64,000 nt of DNA from Thermoflexus hugenholtzii (GTDB taxonomy: Bacteria > Chloroflexota > Anaerolineae > Thermoflexales > Thermoflexaceae), in NCBI RefSeq assembly GCF_018771565.1, contig NZ_CP076326.1, positions 124,001 to 188,000 on the forward strand, read 5' to 3'. Below, in pieces: positions 52,573 to 62,130 of the stretch (position 1 is its first letter; every line of letters begins with the position of its first letter). Both the position numbers and the translations under genes were made by a program. Below the pieces are notes generated by a model. It was not told where the DNA came from. It made no database searches and saw only the letters and a list, made by a program, of their open reading frames with translations.

Positions 52573-53052
52573 ATGGATTCTTATGATGGTTTGATGGAAA
52601 TTCATGATCCAGAGATCGATCCGGCTCGTATTATGGAAGAAATCCGGGGGCGGATTCAACGCCGCCGAGAGGAATTAGGATACCCTCGGCAGATTTTCCT
52701 CACTTTTGGCGCTGCAGCTTATCCAGGTGAGCCTGAGGGTGAAGATTATGACATCGAGCTATATTTCCACTTGCGTCGCGCTAATGAAACTTACCATCAA
52801 ATTGGTGTGGAGTCGCTGATCGTTCCTTCCCTTTGGTCTTCTATCCCAATTCTGGGGCCTCTTTGGGATCGCATCCGGCGCGAGGCTCACAACCTTGTTC
52901 TTTTTTACGTGAATAAATTGGCCCAACGACAAGCAACGGTCAACCGGCATCTGGTCAGTACACTGAACCGAATGGTGCTCCAAATTCAGGAACAGCAGCG
53001 TCGCATCCAGGCTATGGAAGAAGAATTGTGCAAGCTTCGAGAGGGTAGCTGA
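52573..53052 (+). CDS. Small glycan-cluster protein of unknown function
   Basis: The 159-residue protein starts MDSYDGLMEIHDPEIDPARIMEEIRGRIQRRREELGY, a pattern common to Chloroflexota glycan cluster proteins, and has SSIPILGPLWDRIRREAHNLVLFYVNKLAQRQATVN-like helices near the C-terminus. No enzyme motif is seen. Its C-terminal part resembles the tail of the preceding GT2 enzyme, so both may share a membrane-associated adaptor. I chose ATG 52573 (AGGGAGCCGGCC upstream); the longer frame starts inside the GT2 gene. The stop overlaps the next ATG. Confidence 0.7.
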   Translation: MDSYDGLMEIHDPEIDPARIMEEIRGRIQRRREELGYPRQIFLTFGAAAYPGEPEGEDYDIELYFHLRRANETYHQIGVESLIVPSLWSSIPILGPLWDRIRREAHNLVLFYVNKLAQRQATVNRHLVSTLNRMVLQIQEQQRRIQAMEEELCKLREGS

Positions 53053-54212
53053 TGCGAATTGCTATTGTTGTTCCTCGGTATGGCGCTCAAGTTCTGGGCG
53101 GCGCGGAATCTCAGGCTCGGGGTTTCGCCGAGGCAGCAGTCCAGCGGGGATGGGAAGTCGAGGTCTGGACGACCTGTGCGCATAGTCATTATACCTGGGA
53201 GAACATTTACCCAGCCGGAGTGGAACATGAAAACGGAGTCATCATCCGCCGGTTTCCTGTAGAGTCGTGGAAACGAGAACGCTGGGTGGAACTGGAAATT
53301 CGACTGGCACAAAAGGGATGTTTGTCTCATGCAGAAGCCTATGATTGGTTAGACAGTGGTCCTCATAGTCCTGCATTATACGCTCATATTAGGCGCGATA
53401 GCGCAAATTATGATGCGATCATAGCACTACCTTATCCTGTGCCTCTCGTTCACTACGCGGCTTGGTCTGCTGAAAGCCATGTCATCCTGTGGCCTTGTCT
53501 TCATGATGAGCCCTATGCGTATTTGGAGCCTGTTCGATTGCTGCTGGAAAGCGTATGGGGAGTGATGTTCTTTTCCCCCGAAGAAGCCAGGTTGGCTATC
53601 CATCGTCTCCGGGTTCACCTTCACAGATTCACGATTCTCGGCGCAGGGATCCGCCCGATCTTTGAGGCGAATATAGACCCACAAGGTGAACGACTCAATG
53701 ATTACATCCTGTATGCAGGCCGATTAGAAGAAGGAAAAAATGTCCCTTTGCTCTACGAATATGTGGGACGCTACTCTGAAGAAAAGGGCAGAATTCGTCT
53801 GGTAGTGATTGGCGAAGGGCCGATCAAGCCGCCGAGGCATCCAGCTTTTGTATACCTGGGGTTTGTATCTGAAAAGGAGAAGGCCGCCCTTTACAGAGGA
53901 GCCCTGGCCCTCTGTCAGCCCTCATTGCGAGAGAGCTTCTCCATAACAATTATGGAAGCCTGGCTGGCAGGTCGACCGGTGCTGGTCCATGAAGACTGCC
54001 CGGTTACGAAAGGGCATGTCCAACGTAGCAAGGGAGGATTGTGGTTTCGGACCTACGAGGATTTTGCGGGGGCGCTGGATTGGCTTCAGGCCCATCCAGA
54101 ACTGGCTGCTCGGATGGGCGAGAACGGAAGGCGCTATGTGTTGAGCAATTACACCTGGGATGTGATCCTGGACCGCTTTGAGAAAATCCTGCAGGACTGG
54201 AAAGGGACATGA
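53052..54212 (+). CDS. Glycosyltransferase, GT4 type
   Basis: The 386-residue protein begins MRIAIVVPRYGAQVLGGAESQARGFAEAAVQRGWEVEVWTTCA and has the C-terminal GRLEEGKNVPLLYEYV and SLRESFSITIMEAWLAGRPVLVHEDCPV donor-site blocks of GT4 (E-x7-E pattern). It likely builds part of a surface polysaccharide. It starts within the previous stop (TGATG) and overlaps the next gene by 4 bases. Confidence 0.9.
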   Translation: MRIAIVVPRYGAQVLGGAESQARGFAEAAVQRGWEVEVWTTCAHSHYTWENIYPAGVEHENGVIIRRFPVESWKRERWVELEIRLAQKGCLSHAEAYDWLDSGPHSPALYAHIRRDSANYDAIIALPYPVPLVHYAAWSAESHVILWPCLHDEPYAYLEPVRLLLESVWGVMFFSPEEARLAIHRLRVHLHRFTILGAGIRPIFEANIDPQGERLNDYILYAGRLEEGKNVPLLYEYVGRYSEEKGRIRLVVIGEGPIKPPRHPAFVYLGFVSEKEKAALYRGALALCQPSLRESFSITIMEAWLAGRPVLVHEDCPVTKGHVQRSKGGLWFRTYEDFAGALDWLQAHPELAARMGENGRRYVLSNYTWDVILDRFEKILQDWKGT

Positions 54213-55285
54213 GAGATCAACGGACGCTCCACCAGTTTATCATTGGTGCGACCCCCGGGGATGCCATTACAGACCAGGCTTTTGTGATCCAGCGCTGGCT
54301 TCGGGAGGCCGGTTTTCAATCGGAAATCTACGCTGAAAGCATCCATCCCTCCCTATTTGGAAAAGTAAAGCCCTATCGGAGTTATCGCCCTTCCCAGCCC
54401 AGCGAACTGGTAATCCTCCATCACAGCATCGGCTCAGACCTGGTTGACCACTTGCTTGCTCAGAACGTGCGTTTCCTGATCATTTATCACAACGTAACAC
54501 CCCCTTGGTTTTTTCGGCTTTTTGATCCATCGTTGACCAGACAGGTAAGCAGAGGAAGAGAACAACTTCAGTCTTTGAGGAAGCGCACAGTATTGGCCTT
54601 AGGAGTTTCTTCTTTCAACGAGACTGAATTGCGCCACGCCGGGTATGCCCATACCGGCGTTTTGCCCATTGTTCTGGATCCCGCCCAATATGATCTAGAA
54701 CCTAATTCGGATTTACTGTCCCGGTATCAGGGCGGTGGTGTGAAACTTTTATTCGTAGGGCGCCTGGTTCCCAACAAGCGACAGGAGGATTTGATCAAGC
54801 TGCTCTGGTATTACCGGCGCATTGACCCAGAAGCCCGGCTGTTCCTGGTGGGTCCACCCTGGGTGCCTTCCTACGCAGAATGGTTGCAGGAATTAGCGGA
54901 GATGCTGGGCCTTGCGGATGCTGTGGTGTTTACCGGCCATGTCTCTCAGCAGGATTTGGTTACCTATTACCGCCTGGCGGACATTTATGTTTCCATGAGC
55001 GAGCATGAGGGATTCGGAAAACCGTTGATAGAGAGCATGTATTTTGGCATCCCAGTGTTGGCCTATGCAGCAGCAGGGGTTCCGGAAACGATGGGAGGAG
55101 CGGGTGTGCTGTTTCGGGAGAAAGACTACGAGGCATTAGCTGAACTAGTAGATATAATTGTAAAAGATGAGACCCTTAGGAATCGAATTATCGCCCGAGA
55201 GCGGGAACGGGTGAAAGAGTTCCTTGAGCCTTCGGTACGACAGAAGTGGGAGCAGTATCTACATTTCGCTATGGAGAAAATATGA
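54209..55285 (+). CDS. Glycosyltransferase, GT4 type
   Basis: The 358-residue protein has LLFVGRLVPNKRQEDLIKLLWYY and SEHEGFGKPLIESMYFGIPVLAYAAAGVPETMGGAGVLF, with the E-x7-E of GT4 retaining enzymes. Its N-terminus (HQFIIGATPGDAITDQAFVIQRWLREAGFQSEIYAESI) is typical of mannosyl- or related transferases. It overlaps both neighbours by 4 bases. Confidence 0.9.
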   Translation: MRDQRTLHQFIIGATPGDAITDQAFVIQRWLREAGFQSEIYAESIHPSLFGKVKPYRSYRPSQPSELVILHHSIGSDLVDHLLAQNVRFLIIYHNVTPPWFFRLFDPSLTRQVSRGREQLQSLRKRTVLALGVSSFNETELRHAGYAHTGVLPIVLDPAQYDLEPNSDLLSRYQGGGVKLLFVGRLVPNKRQEDLIKLLWYYRRIDPEARLFLVGPPWVPSYAEWLQELAEMLGLADAVVFTGHVSQQDLVTYYRLADIYVSMSEHEGFGKPLIESMYFGIPVLAYAAAGVPETMGGAGVLFREKDYEALAELVDIIVKDETLRNRIIARERERVKEFLEPSVRQKWEQYLHFAMEKI

Positions 55286-55467
55286 CCCATATCCGAGCAA
55301 TGATGCGTCTCTTGTTTGAATTAAGCGCGGTTTACAGGGCCTGTCTGAAACGCGAACCGGATGCGGATGGTGATGCCTTCTATCTGGCGGCGCTTCGCCG
55401 GGGAAGCATGAGCAAGGTAGATATCTTGCGCTCGGTGCCGGAATCCAACGAGTTCAAACAAATCTGA
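55282..55467 (+). CDS. DUF4214-like mini-protein
   Basis: The 61-residue protein contains one DUF4214-like unit: VYRACLKREPDADGDAFYLAALRRGSMSKVDILRSVPESNEFKQ, a helical repeat often seen in S-layer or phycobilisome-linker-like proteins and in glycosyltransferases of glycan clusters. It starts ATGA-coupled with the upstream GT4 gene and is much shorter than typical proteins of this kind. Confidence 0.72.
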   Translation: MTHIRAMMRLLFELSAVYRACLKREPDADGDAFYLAALRRGSMSKVDILRSVPESNEFKQI

Positions 55468-55479
55468 GGTAAGTGCAAG

Positions 55480-57656
55480 ATGAGGAAAATCCAGGATCAT
55501 CCTACTCTCTCAAAGCTCGTTCTTTGGGTCCCTTTCTGGGTTCTCTTTGCCTTGAGGTGGCGGGTACAAAATATTTTCATATATATTCCTGGCTATGGTG
55601 ATGTATTAGAGGTGTTGTGGGGCATTCAATGGTATTATGATTCTATTTTTATCGAGCACAAGACGCCATTTTTTACATCTTTTGTTTTTTCGTCCCTTGG
55701 GATGGCATACTTCAACATTGGCCCATACGCCTTTTTTCTTTTTGCTTGCCCTCCCCTTTTACGGAATCGGCGGACTTGCTTTTGCATATAATTTGCTCTC
55801 TGTTTCATCGATGATTGTTTCATTCTCTGGTTGTTTCTTATTTATTAAATCATTTTCTTCGCCTTTAATAGCAACTATTGCAGCTCTGGTTTATACATTT
55901 GTGAACCCCCACTGGTTTCGGTTAGAGGGTCATCTGCATACAGCATGGCTCTTTGGGGTGCTCCCTTGGCTGGCGTTAGCCATTGAAAAGCTGGGGCAAT
56001 CCAATACCTTGCAACGCTAAAGATGACTTGTCATTGCTGCGGGTTTAATATGGGGGTTCGCTATTAATTCCTCGTTATACGGTATCTTCATGGGAGCTCT
56101 TGTTTTCTGGGTATGGGGACCTCGTCTTTTATCGAGCAAGCGAATTTTGCGAATAATGCTTGTCACTATTATTGCTCTGACCTTCGCTTCTCCAACAATT
56201 TTACTCTATGTTTTAGGTGTGCATCAAGATCATCTCCATATTCACGGCGTTGAACATAATCTTTGGTGGGGAGCAAGCTTAAATAGTTTGTTTATTCCTT
56301 CGGTTTTTCATCCGTTAGCTATCGTTCGGAAGATTGCTCGAATTCTGTACTCCGGTCCATATGATGAGTCGGGAGCTATCAACTTAGGTTTGGTAACTGG
56401 CCTTCTGGCTCTCTTCGGATCTACCATAGTGATCAAAACTAAATCGCGTTCAATGGATTTGTTGGGGCTAACTCTGACTGGTGTGATTTTGGGCCTGGGG
56501 TTGCTGCTGCGGTGGAATGGTGAGGTGATCTCTTGTCCTGCTTTCCGTCCATTGACAGCTTTGATATGGAAATTAGGACATACTCTGAAACCAAGCTTGT
56601 TTACTACTTCGCTACCCACACCGGTTTTTGAAGATGGAATCCCGTTGCCTGGCTTGGTGTTAACCGCCATCATTCCGTTCTGGGAATCAGCAAGAACAGT
56701 ATCGCGCTTCGCGTTTATAAGCATGCTGGGGGCTGTCGGTTTGGCAGCGATAGCTCTGGAAAGATTCCCTAAGTTATTGCGCTATCTGGCGATGGCGATA
56801 TGGATAGTAGAAGCACTTCCACCTCCTTTGAATGGCGTGCCTGTGCCTTTACAACCTCATCCTGCTTATGCTTGGCTTGCTAACCGGAAACTAGTACCAA
56901 GCGAAGGTGTTTTAGATTTAAGAAACCCCACCCTTTTTATTGATGGAAGAACTATCTGGGCAACTTTACTGCACAATAAACCCACATCTTCTGGTGCAGG
57001 ATCTTTCTGGCCAGAACACACATTTGCTTTGTGGTATTATCTCTTGAACAACCAGCATGTTCTTTCTCAAAAAGAGAGTGCGTTGGTTTTCCGGCAATAC
57101 GGCATTCGTTATATTTTTCTCCATGTATTGGGTGATAAAGAAAGGGAAATGTGGGGTATGATTTCTAAAAATCCTTCCGTTCGTCCCTTGACCTGCTTTG
57201 AGCCGCTGGAGCAGCCAACTGCCTGGCCTTGGCCCATTTGTGTTGCAGAGGTGCTTGACATGCAGGGGCCTATCAACCTAGTGCTTCAGGAAGGCTGGTC
57301 GGGTGCTGAGGATTGGGGAGTGTGGTCTGAAGGGCTGAGGTCTCAAGCGGGGTGGATGAGCCCCGCTCGGCAAGATTACCGCCTGCGCATAGGAGCCTTC
57401 CCGCTCTGCGTGCCGGATCGGCGCCAGGAAATGGTCGTGAAGGTCAATGGCCAGGAAATGGCCCATTACCGGTGGCAGGAGTGCGAATTGTGGGAGAGCG
57501 AAATCCTCATTCCTGCCTCCATGGTCAGGATCGGCTGGAACGAGGTCTCCTTTGAATACGCTTATGCTCTCAGCCCAGCAGAGGTCACCCCGAGGACAGA
57601 ACGGGGATCGGCGGATGCTGTCGGTAGGGTTCACCCGTTTGGAGGTGACGCGATGA
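55480..57656 (+). pseudogene. Large polytopic membrane protein, broken by four lesions
   Basis: Three reading-frame pieces encode one protein of about 720 residues, with many hydrophobic helices and a soluble C-terminal part (NEVSFEYAYALSPAEVTP). Lesions: a frameshift in a poly-T stretch near 55680-55700 (FVFSSLG to GWHTSTLAHT), two in-frame stops (56018-56020 TAA, 56024-56026 TGA) between LQR and LVIAAGLIWGFAINSS, and a frameshift near 57590, after which the natural end LSVGFTRLEVTR sits in another frame and stops at 57654-57656. The layout resembles YfhO or GT39-like membrane glycosyltransferases of glycan clusters; identity is tentative. Confidence 0.75.
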
Positions 57657-59521
57657 GGATGTATCTATGGCTCTTGGCCGCGTTGTGTCTGGGCTTCCTC
57701 TGGAGCACAGCAGCTCCCCAGCAGGTCGCCCCGCAATATCTCTCCCCGCGGTGGAGCCGTCCACTCCTGGGCGGCCGGATTGAGGATTCCTCGCCGACCC
57801 TCTACGACCTGGACGGCGACGGCAAGCTAGAAATCATCATCGGGACAACGAAGAACGGCGCCTCGCCTGTCCTGGCTGTATTAGAGGACGACGGCGCGAT
57901 CAAGTGGAGCGTTCCTCTGCCTGACCCGGTGAACTCCTCCCCGGCGGTGGCGGATATTTCGTATCCTCCGGACGGCATCCCGGAGATCATCGTCAGCACA
58001 GGGGGAGACGTTAACCAGCAAAGGGGCTCGGTCATCGCCTTTGACCGGAACGGCAACCGGTTATGGAAATACGATACTAACGATGCCCAGGGGACCGGAA
58101 CCCCCAGCGGCAACTGGTCCTCGCCGACCATCGGTGACCTGGACGGCGATGGGGATATGGAGATTGTGTTCGGTTCATGGGATCGCAATATCTACATGCT
58201 TAACCATCTCGGCCAATATCAGTGGCATTACCACGTGGCGGATACGGTCTGGTCTACGGCAGCGCTGGCAGACCTGGATCGGGATGGTGATCTGGAGATC
58301 ATCATCGGGACCGATATCGCCGGAGGGGGCGTCCTCCCCGACGGTTACCGTCCCACCGATGGTGGATTCGTGCTGATTCTGGATAAGAATGGACAGAAAC
58401 TGGCGCGCCGCCAGATGAACGAGGCGATTTACTCTTCTCCCGCGGTGGGAGACGTGGACGGCGATGGGCGCCTGGAGATTTTCGTAGGAACCGGAATGTA
58501 TTGGTATCTGCAGGGCAGATACACCCAGCCCTATGTGTATGGCTTCCGGGTGAATACCTCCGGCTCCGAATGGGTGCTGGAGGACCTGCCCGGCTGGCCC
58601 CAGCCGGTAGCCTATCCAGGCATGAGTTCCCCGGCCCTGGCGGACCTGGATGGTGATGGGGACCTGGAGATTATTATTGGCACAGGTTATGCTGGAAGCA
58701 GCGAGCCCAATCAATGCCCCCCCACTTGCTATGGAGCGCTCTATGCCTGGCATCACAATGGTTCTCCGGTGTCCGGCTTCCCAATGTGGCCCAAAGACTA
58801 TATGGGCAAGAACGCTTTCATCCGCTCCTCTCCCACTGTAGCCGACGTGGACGGCGATGGGCAGCCGGAAATCCTGTTTTCCATGAACTGGGACCTCATC
58901 GTGGTCGGCTCGAACGGCCAGCAAGAGAACATCCTGCATACTACCTATTCTCTCTTTGCTTCCCCAGCCATCGGCGACTTGGATCACGACGGCAAGACCG
59001 ATGTAGTCATTGGGGGCTCAAACTATTACGATTCTTCGCACGGCTATGTTTATGCCTTTACCTTTGGCGTGAACAGCTACAATCCAGCACTTCAGCCCTG
59101 GCCCATGTTCCACCGGGACCCCCGGCATATGGGATACTATCCCCAGCCCCCGCGGCTGAATGTGTCGCCTTCGTCGCTATATCTCTTGCATCAGTATGGC
59201 AGCGGCAGTGCTGAGACGGCTTATCTTGGGCTCCGCAACGCGGGTGACGGGTCTTTCCACTGGGCGGTCTCTTCCATCCCTTCCGGCGTGACGGTTGTCC
59301 CCTCATCCGGAACCGCCTTTTATACCTCCACCGCTCTCCTCACCGTGACCGTATCCACCACCGGCTATGAAACCGGCACTTATTCGCTGGGGAATGTGAT
59401 TATTACAGGGACGAGCGGTGGGAGTCCCGTGCAAGGAAGCCCTGCCAGCATCCCTGTGACTTTATACGTGGGACAGGTGCATCGTTTATATCTTCCCATC
59501 ATCCTGCGTTCGGCACGATGA
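57653..59521 (+). CDS. Secreted FG-GAP/VCBS repeat protein with YLP-type tail
   Basis: The 622-residue protein has a signal peptide (MRMYLWLLAALCLGFLWSTA), seven FG-GAP-like repeats with DLDGDGKLEIIIGT, DLDGDGDMEIVFGS, DLDRDGDLEIIIGT, DVDGDGRLEIFVGT and related calcium-binding loops (about 40-440), a BACON-like Ig domain (RLNVSPSSLYL...), and the end RLYLPIILRSAR. The GGAGGTGACGCG before ATG 57653 supports a separate gene, although the upstream frame runs into it because of a frameshift. Likely a surface-exposed adhesion or propeller protein. Confidence 0.88.
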   Translation: MRMYLWLLAALCLGFLWSTAAPQQVAPQYLSPRWSRPLLGGRIEDSSPTLYDLDGDGKLEIIIGTTKNGASPVLAVLEDDGAIKWSVPLPDPVNSSPAVADISYPPDGIPEIIVSTGGDVNQQRGSVIAFDRNGNRLWKYDTNDAQGTGTPSGNWSSPTIGDLDGDGDMEIVFGSWDRNIYMLNHLGQYQWHYHVADTVWSTAALADLDRDGDLEIIIGTDIAGGGVLPDGYRPTDGGFVLILDKNGQKLARRQMNEAIYSSPAVGDVDGDGRLEIFVGTGMYWYLQGRYTQPYVYGFRVNTSGSEWVLEDLPGWPQPVAYPGMSSPALADLDGDGDLEIIIGTGYAGSSEPNQCPPTCYGALYAWHHNGSPVSGFPMWPKDYMGKNAFIRSSPTVADVDGDGQPEILFSMNWDLIVVGSNGQQENILHTTYSLFASPAIGDLDHDGKTDVVIGGSNYYDSSHGYVYAFTFGVNSYNPALQPWPMFHRDPRHMGYYPQPPRLNVSPSSLYLLHQYGSGSAETAYLGLRNAGDGSFHWAVSSIPSGVTVVPSSGTAFYTSTALLTVTVSTTGYETGTYSLGNVIITGTSGGSPVQGSPASIPVTLYVGQVHRLYLPIILRSAR

Positions 59522-60792
59522 AGATTCTCCATATTGTTCAGCGTTACTGGCCAGCCAGGGGAGGGGCAGAGACCCATCTCCACGAGATTTCCGCTCGCCT
59601 GGTCGCCGACGGCCATGCGGTCACGGTGGCCACCACCGATGCGCTGGATTTTGAACTCTTCTGGGATCCTTCTCGCCGCCGCATTCCGGAGCCGGAGGGC
59701 TGGCGCGATGGGGTGCGGATTCTCCGCTTCCCGGTTCGTCATCTCCCGTTCCCCCAACTGGCCTATCCGGCCTGGCGACGCTTGCTCTGGACTTTCTCTC
59801 ACTTGCGTCCCGTTCCCGTTGGTCTGCTTCAGCGGCTTTCTCGCTACACCCCCTGGGTCCCCGATCTCTGGCGCTGGCTGGAGCAGACGGACGAGCCCTT
59901 TGATCTGGTGGCCGGGATGACGATTTGCTTTGAACCGCTGATGGAGGCAGGGTTGCGCTTCGCCCGTCGGCGAGGGATCCCCTTCGTCGCCTATCCGTTG
60001 ACCCACCTGGGGGCCGGGCCTCGCCCCGGCGCCGATGCCCTCAGCCGCTTCTACACGATGCGCCATCAGGTCGCGCTGGTCCGGGCCAGCGATGCAGTAG
60101 TGGCCCAGACCCCCACGGAGCGAGCGTTCTACATCCGGCAGGGAGTTCCACCGGAGCGGATCCTCGTAGTAGGACCAGGGGTAAACCCGGAGAAGGTCCT
60201 GGGCGGGGATGGGACGCGCTTCCGTGCCCGGCACGGCGTTCAGGGGATCCTTGTCGTTTCTATCTCTAATTTATCGTATGATAAAGGGACCTTTCATCTG
60301 GTAGAGGCCATCCGGCGTCTTCGCCGGCAGGGCTGTGAGGTGAGCCTGGCCCTGGCAGGGGCTTGCCTTCAGCCTTTCCGTCGATATTGGGAGCGGCTTC
60401 CCCTGGAGGCCCGTCAGGGCATCTATGTGCTGGGCCCAATCGGCGAGGAGGAAAAACGAGATCTGCTGGCCGCCTGCGATATTTTCGCGATGCCTTCCCG
60501 CACCGATTCCTTCGGCATCGTATACCTGGAAGCCTGGCTCTACCGGAAGCCCGTCATCGGGGCTCGGACCTGGGGAGTTACCGATGTGATTCAGCATGGG
60601 GAGGATGGTCTGCTGGTTCCTTTTGGGGATGTGGGCGCGCTGGCCGAAGCCATCGCCATGCTTGCCAGCCAGCCCGAGATGCGAGAGGTAATGGGCCGGC
60701 GGGGGGAGCAGAAGGCGCGCGCGTGGCACACCTGGGAGCGCAAATATCCCATGATCCGTGACCTCTACCTGCACCTGGCGGGAAAGCAGTAA
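59518..60792 (+). CDS. Glycosyltransferase, GT4 type
   Basis: The 424-residue protein starts MKILHIVQRYWPARGGAETHLHEISARLVADGHAVTVATTDALDFE and has VVSISNLSYDKGTFHLVEAIRRL, CDIFAMPSRTDSFGIVYLEAWLYRKPVIGARTWGVTDVIQHGEDGLLVPFGD (E-x7-E) of GT4. It is ATGA-coupled to the FG-GAP gene and overlaps the next gene by one base. Confidence 0.92.
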   Translation: MKILHIVQRYWPARGGAETHLHEISARLVADGHAVTVATTDALDFELFWDPSRRRIPEPEGWRDGVRILRFPVRHLPFPQLAYPAWRRLLWTFSHLRPVPVGLLQRLSRYTPWVPDLWRWLEQTDEPFDLVAGMTICFEPLMEAGLRFARRRGIPFVAYPLTHLGAGPRPGADALSRFYTMRHQVALVRASDAVVAQTPTERAFYIRQGVPPERILVVGPGVNPEKVLGGDGTRFRARHGVQGILVVSISNLSYDKGTFHLVEAIRRLRRQGCEVSLALAGACLQPFRRYWERLPLEARQGIYVLGPIGEEEKRDLLAACDIFAMPSRTDSFGIVYLEAWLYRKPVIGARTWGVTDVIQHGEDGLLVPFGDVGALAEAIAMLASQPEMREVMGRRGEQKARAWHTWERKYPMIRDLYLHLAGKQ

Positions 60793-62045
60793 TGCGTGTT
60801 CTCCATGTCGTTCATCAATATCCTCCGGACAGGATTGGGGGCGCCGAACTCTACACCCAGGCGATATCCCGGGCCCTGGCCCGACGCGGGCATGCTGTGG
60901 CCGTCTTCTACCGTCGGGATGCCCCTGGTCGGGGCCTGCAGCACCGCATGGAGGATGGGGTGCGCATCTATGCGGTCTGGGATGGAGAGGCCGGGCCGGC
61001 CCGGCGGTTCCTCTACACTTTCCGCAATCCATGGATTCACCGGGCGCTCACCCAGGCGGTGGATGAATTCCACCCCGACGTGGTCCATATCCAGCATCTG
61101 ATGGGACTCCCGGTTTCGTTGATGGATGCTATCCGGCAGCGCTCCATACCTTTCATTGTTACTCTGCACGATTACTGGTGGCTCTGCCCCAATGCTCAAC
61201 TATTGACCAACTACAGCGGCGAGGTCTGCGAAGGGCCCCGCGATTGGAACTGCGCCCGCTGTATGCTGGCCCGGGCCGGAGTCCCCGAGCTGTGGCCGGC
61301 CATCCCCTTTCTGGCTGGTCTATCGGCTTGGCGCAACCGCGTGCTCCGCGCTGTGCTGGAGGAAGCCTCTGTCCTGATCGCCCCCACCGAATTTGTGCGC
61401 CGCTGGCATGTGGCTCATGGCGTGCCCGAGGAGAAGATCATCGTATTGCCTCATGGATTGGAGAAACCGGTTCTTTCTGCTACACCATCACGCCCTGCTG
61501 ACGGCACAATTCGTTTCGCCTACATCGGCGGCCTTTCGTGGCAGAAGGGCGTGCATATGCTGGTAGAGGCCTTCTCTGGGATATGCGGGAAGGCAGAGCT
61601 ATGGATCGCTGGAGACGAGTCCTTTGACCCTGCCTATGTCTCCCGTCTGCGGGCGCTGGCTACTCCCAACGTTCGCTTTTTGGGCCGGCTGGACCGGATA
61701 GGGGTTTGGCAGGCCCTGATGCAGGTGGATGTGGTGGTCGTTCCCTCCCTGTGGTATGAGGCCTACTCTTTCCTCGTCTCTGAGGCCTTCGCGGCCGGCC
61801 TGCCGGTGCTGGCTTCCCGCCTGGGGGCCTTGGCCGATCGGGTCCGCGATGGTGTGGATGGCCTGCTTCTGCCTCCGGGCGATATCATGGCTTGGCGCGC
61901 CGCGATGCAGCGCCTGCTAGATGAACCGGATCTCCTCCCTCGCCTGCGTGCCGGCGTCCGGCCACCGATGACGATGGAGGAGCACGTGGATCGGCTGGAG
62001 ACGCTCTACGCTCAGGTCATTCTTCGGCACTCCTGCTTGGAGTGA
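60792..62045 (+). CDS. Glycosyltransferase, GT4 type
   Basis: The 417-residue protein starts MRVLHVVHQYPPDRIGGAELYTQAISRALARRGHAVAVFYRRD and has FAYIGGLSWQKGVHMLVEAF and VVPSLWYEAYSFLVSEAFAAGLPVLASRLGALADRVRDGVDGLLLPPGD, a GT4 donor site. A cysteine-rich loop (NYSGEVCEGPRDWNCARCMLARAG) in the N-terminal half is typical of such enzymes in this phylum. Follows the previous gene with a one-base overlap. Confidence 0.92.
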   Translation: MRVLHVVHQYPPDRIGGAELYTQAISRALARRGHAVAVFYRRDAPGRGLQHRMEDGVRIYAVWDGEAGPARRFLYTFRNPWIHRALTQAVDEFHPDVVHIQHLMGLPVSLMDAIRQRSIPFIVTLHDYWWLCPNAQLLTNYSGEVCEGPRDWNCARCMLARAGVPELWPAIPFLAGLSAWRNRVLRAVLEEASVLIAPTEFVRRWHVAHGVPEEKIIVLPHGLEKPVLSATPSRPADGTIRFAYIGGLSWQKGVHMLVEAFSGICGKAELWIAGDESFDPAYVSRLRALATPNVRFLGRLDRIGVWQALMQVDVVVVPSLWYEAYSFLVSEAFAAGLPVLASRLGALADRVRDGVDGLLLPPGDIMAWRAAMQRLLDEPDLLPRLRAGVRPPMTMEEHVDRLETLYAQVILRHSCLE

Positions 62046-62130
62046 GGAGGGTTGCTCACATCCCGGAGCGCCGCCCCGGATCCCCTCGCATGGTTGCCCC
62101 CCTGGTTCCGCCCTGGCAGGTGCCCCGGCG

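Noticed and set aside
56090-59521. A single 1143-residue fusion of membrane protein and FG-GAP domain
   Set aside because: A strong GGAGGTGA site and a signal peptide start the FG-GAP gene at 57653, and the natural stop of the upstream gene is visible in another frame at 57654-57656.
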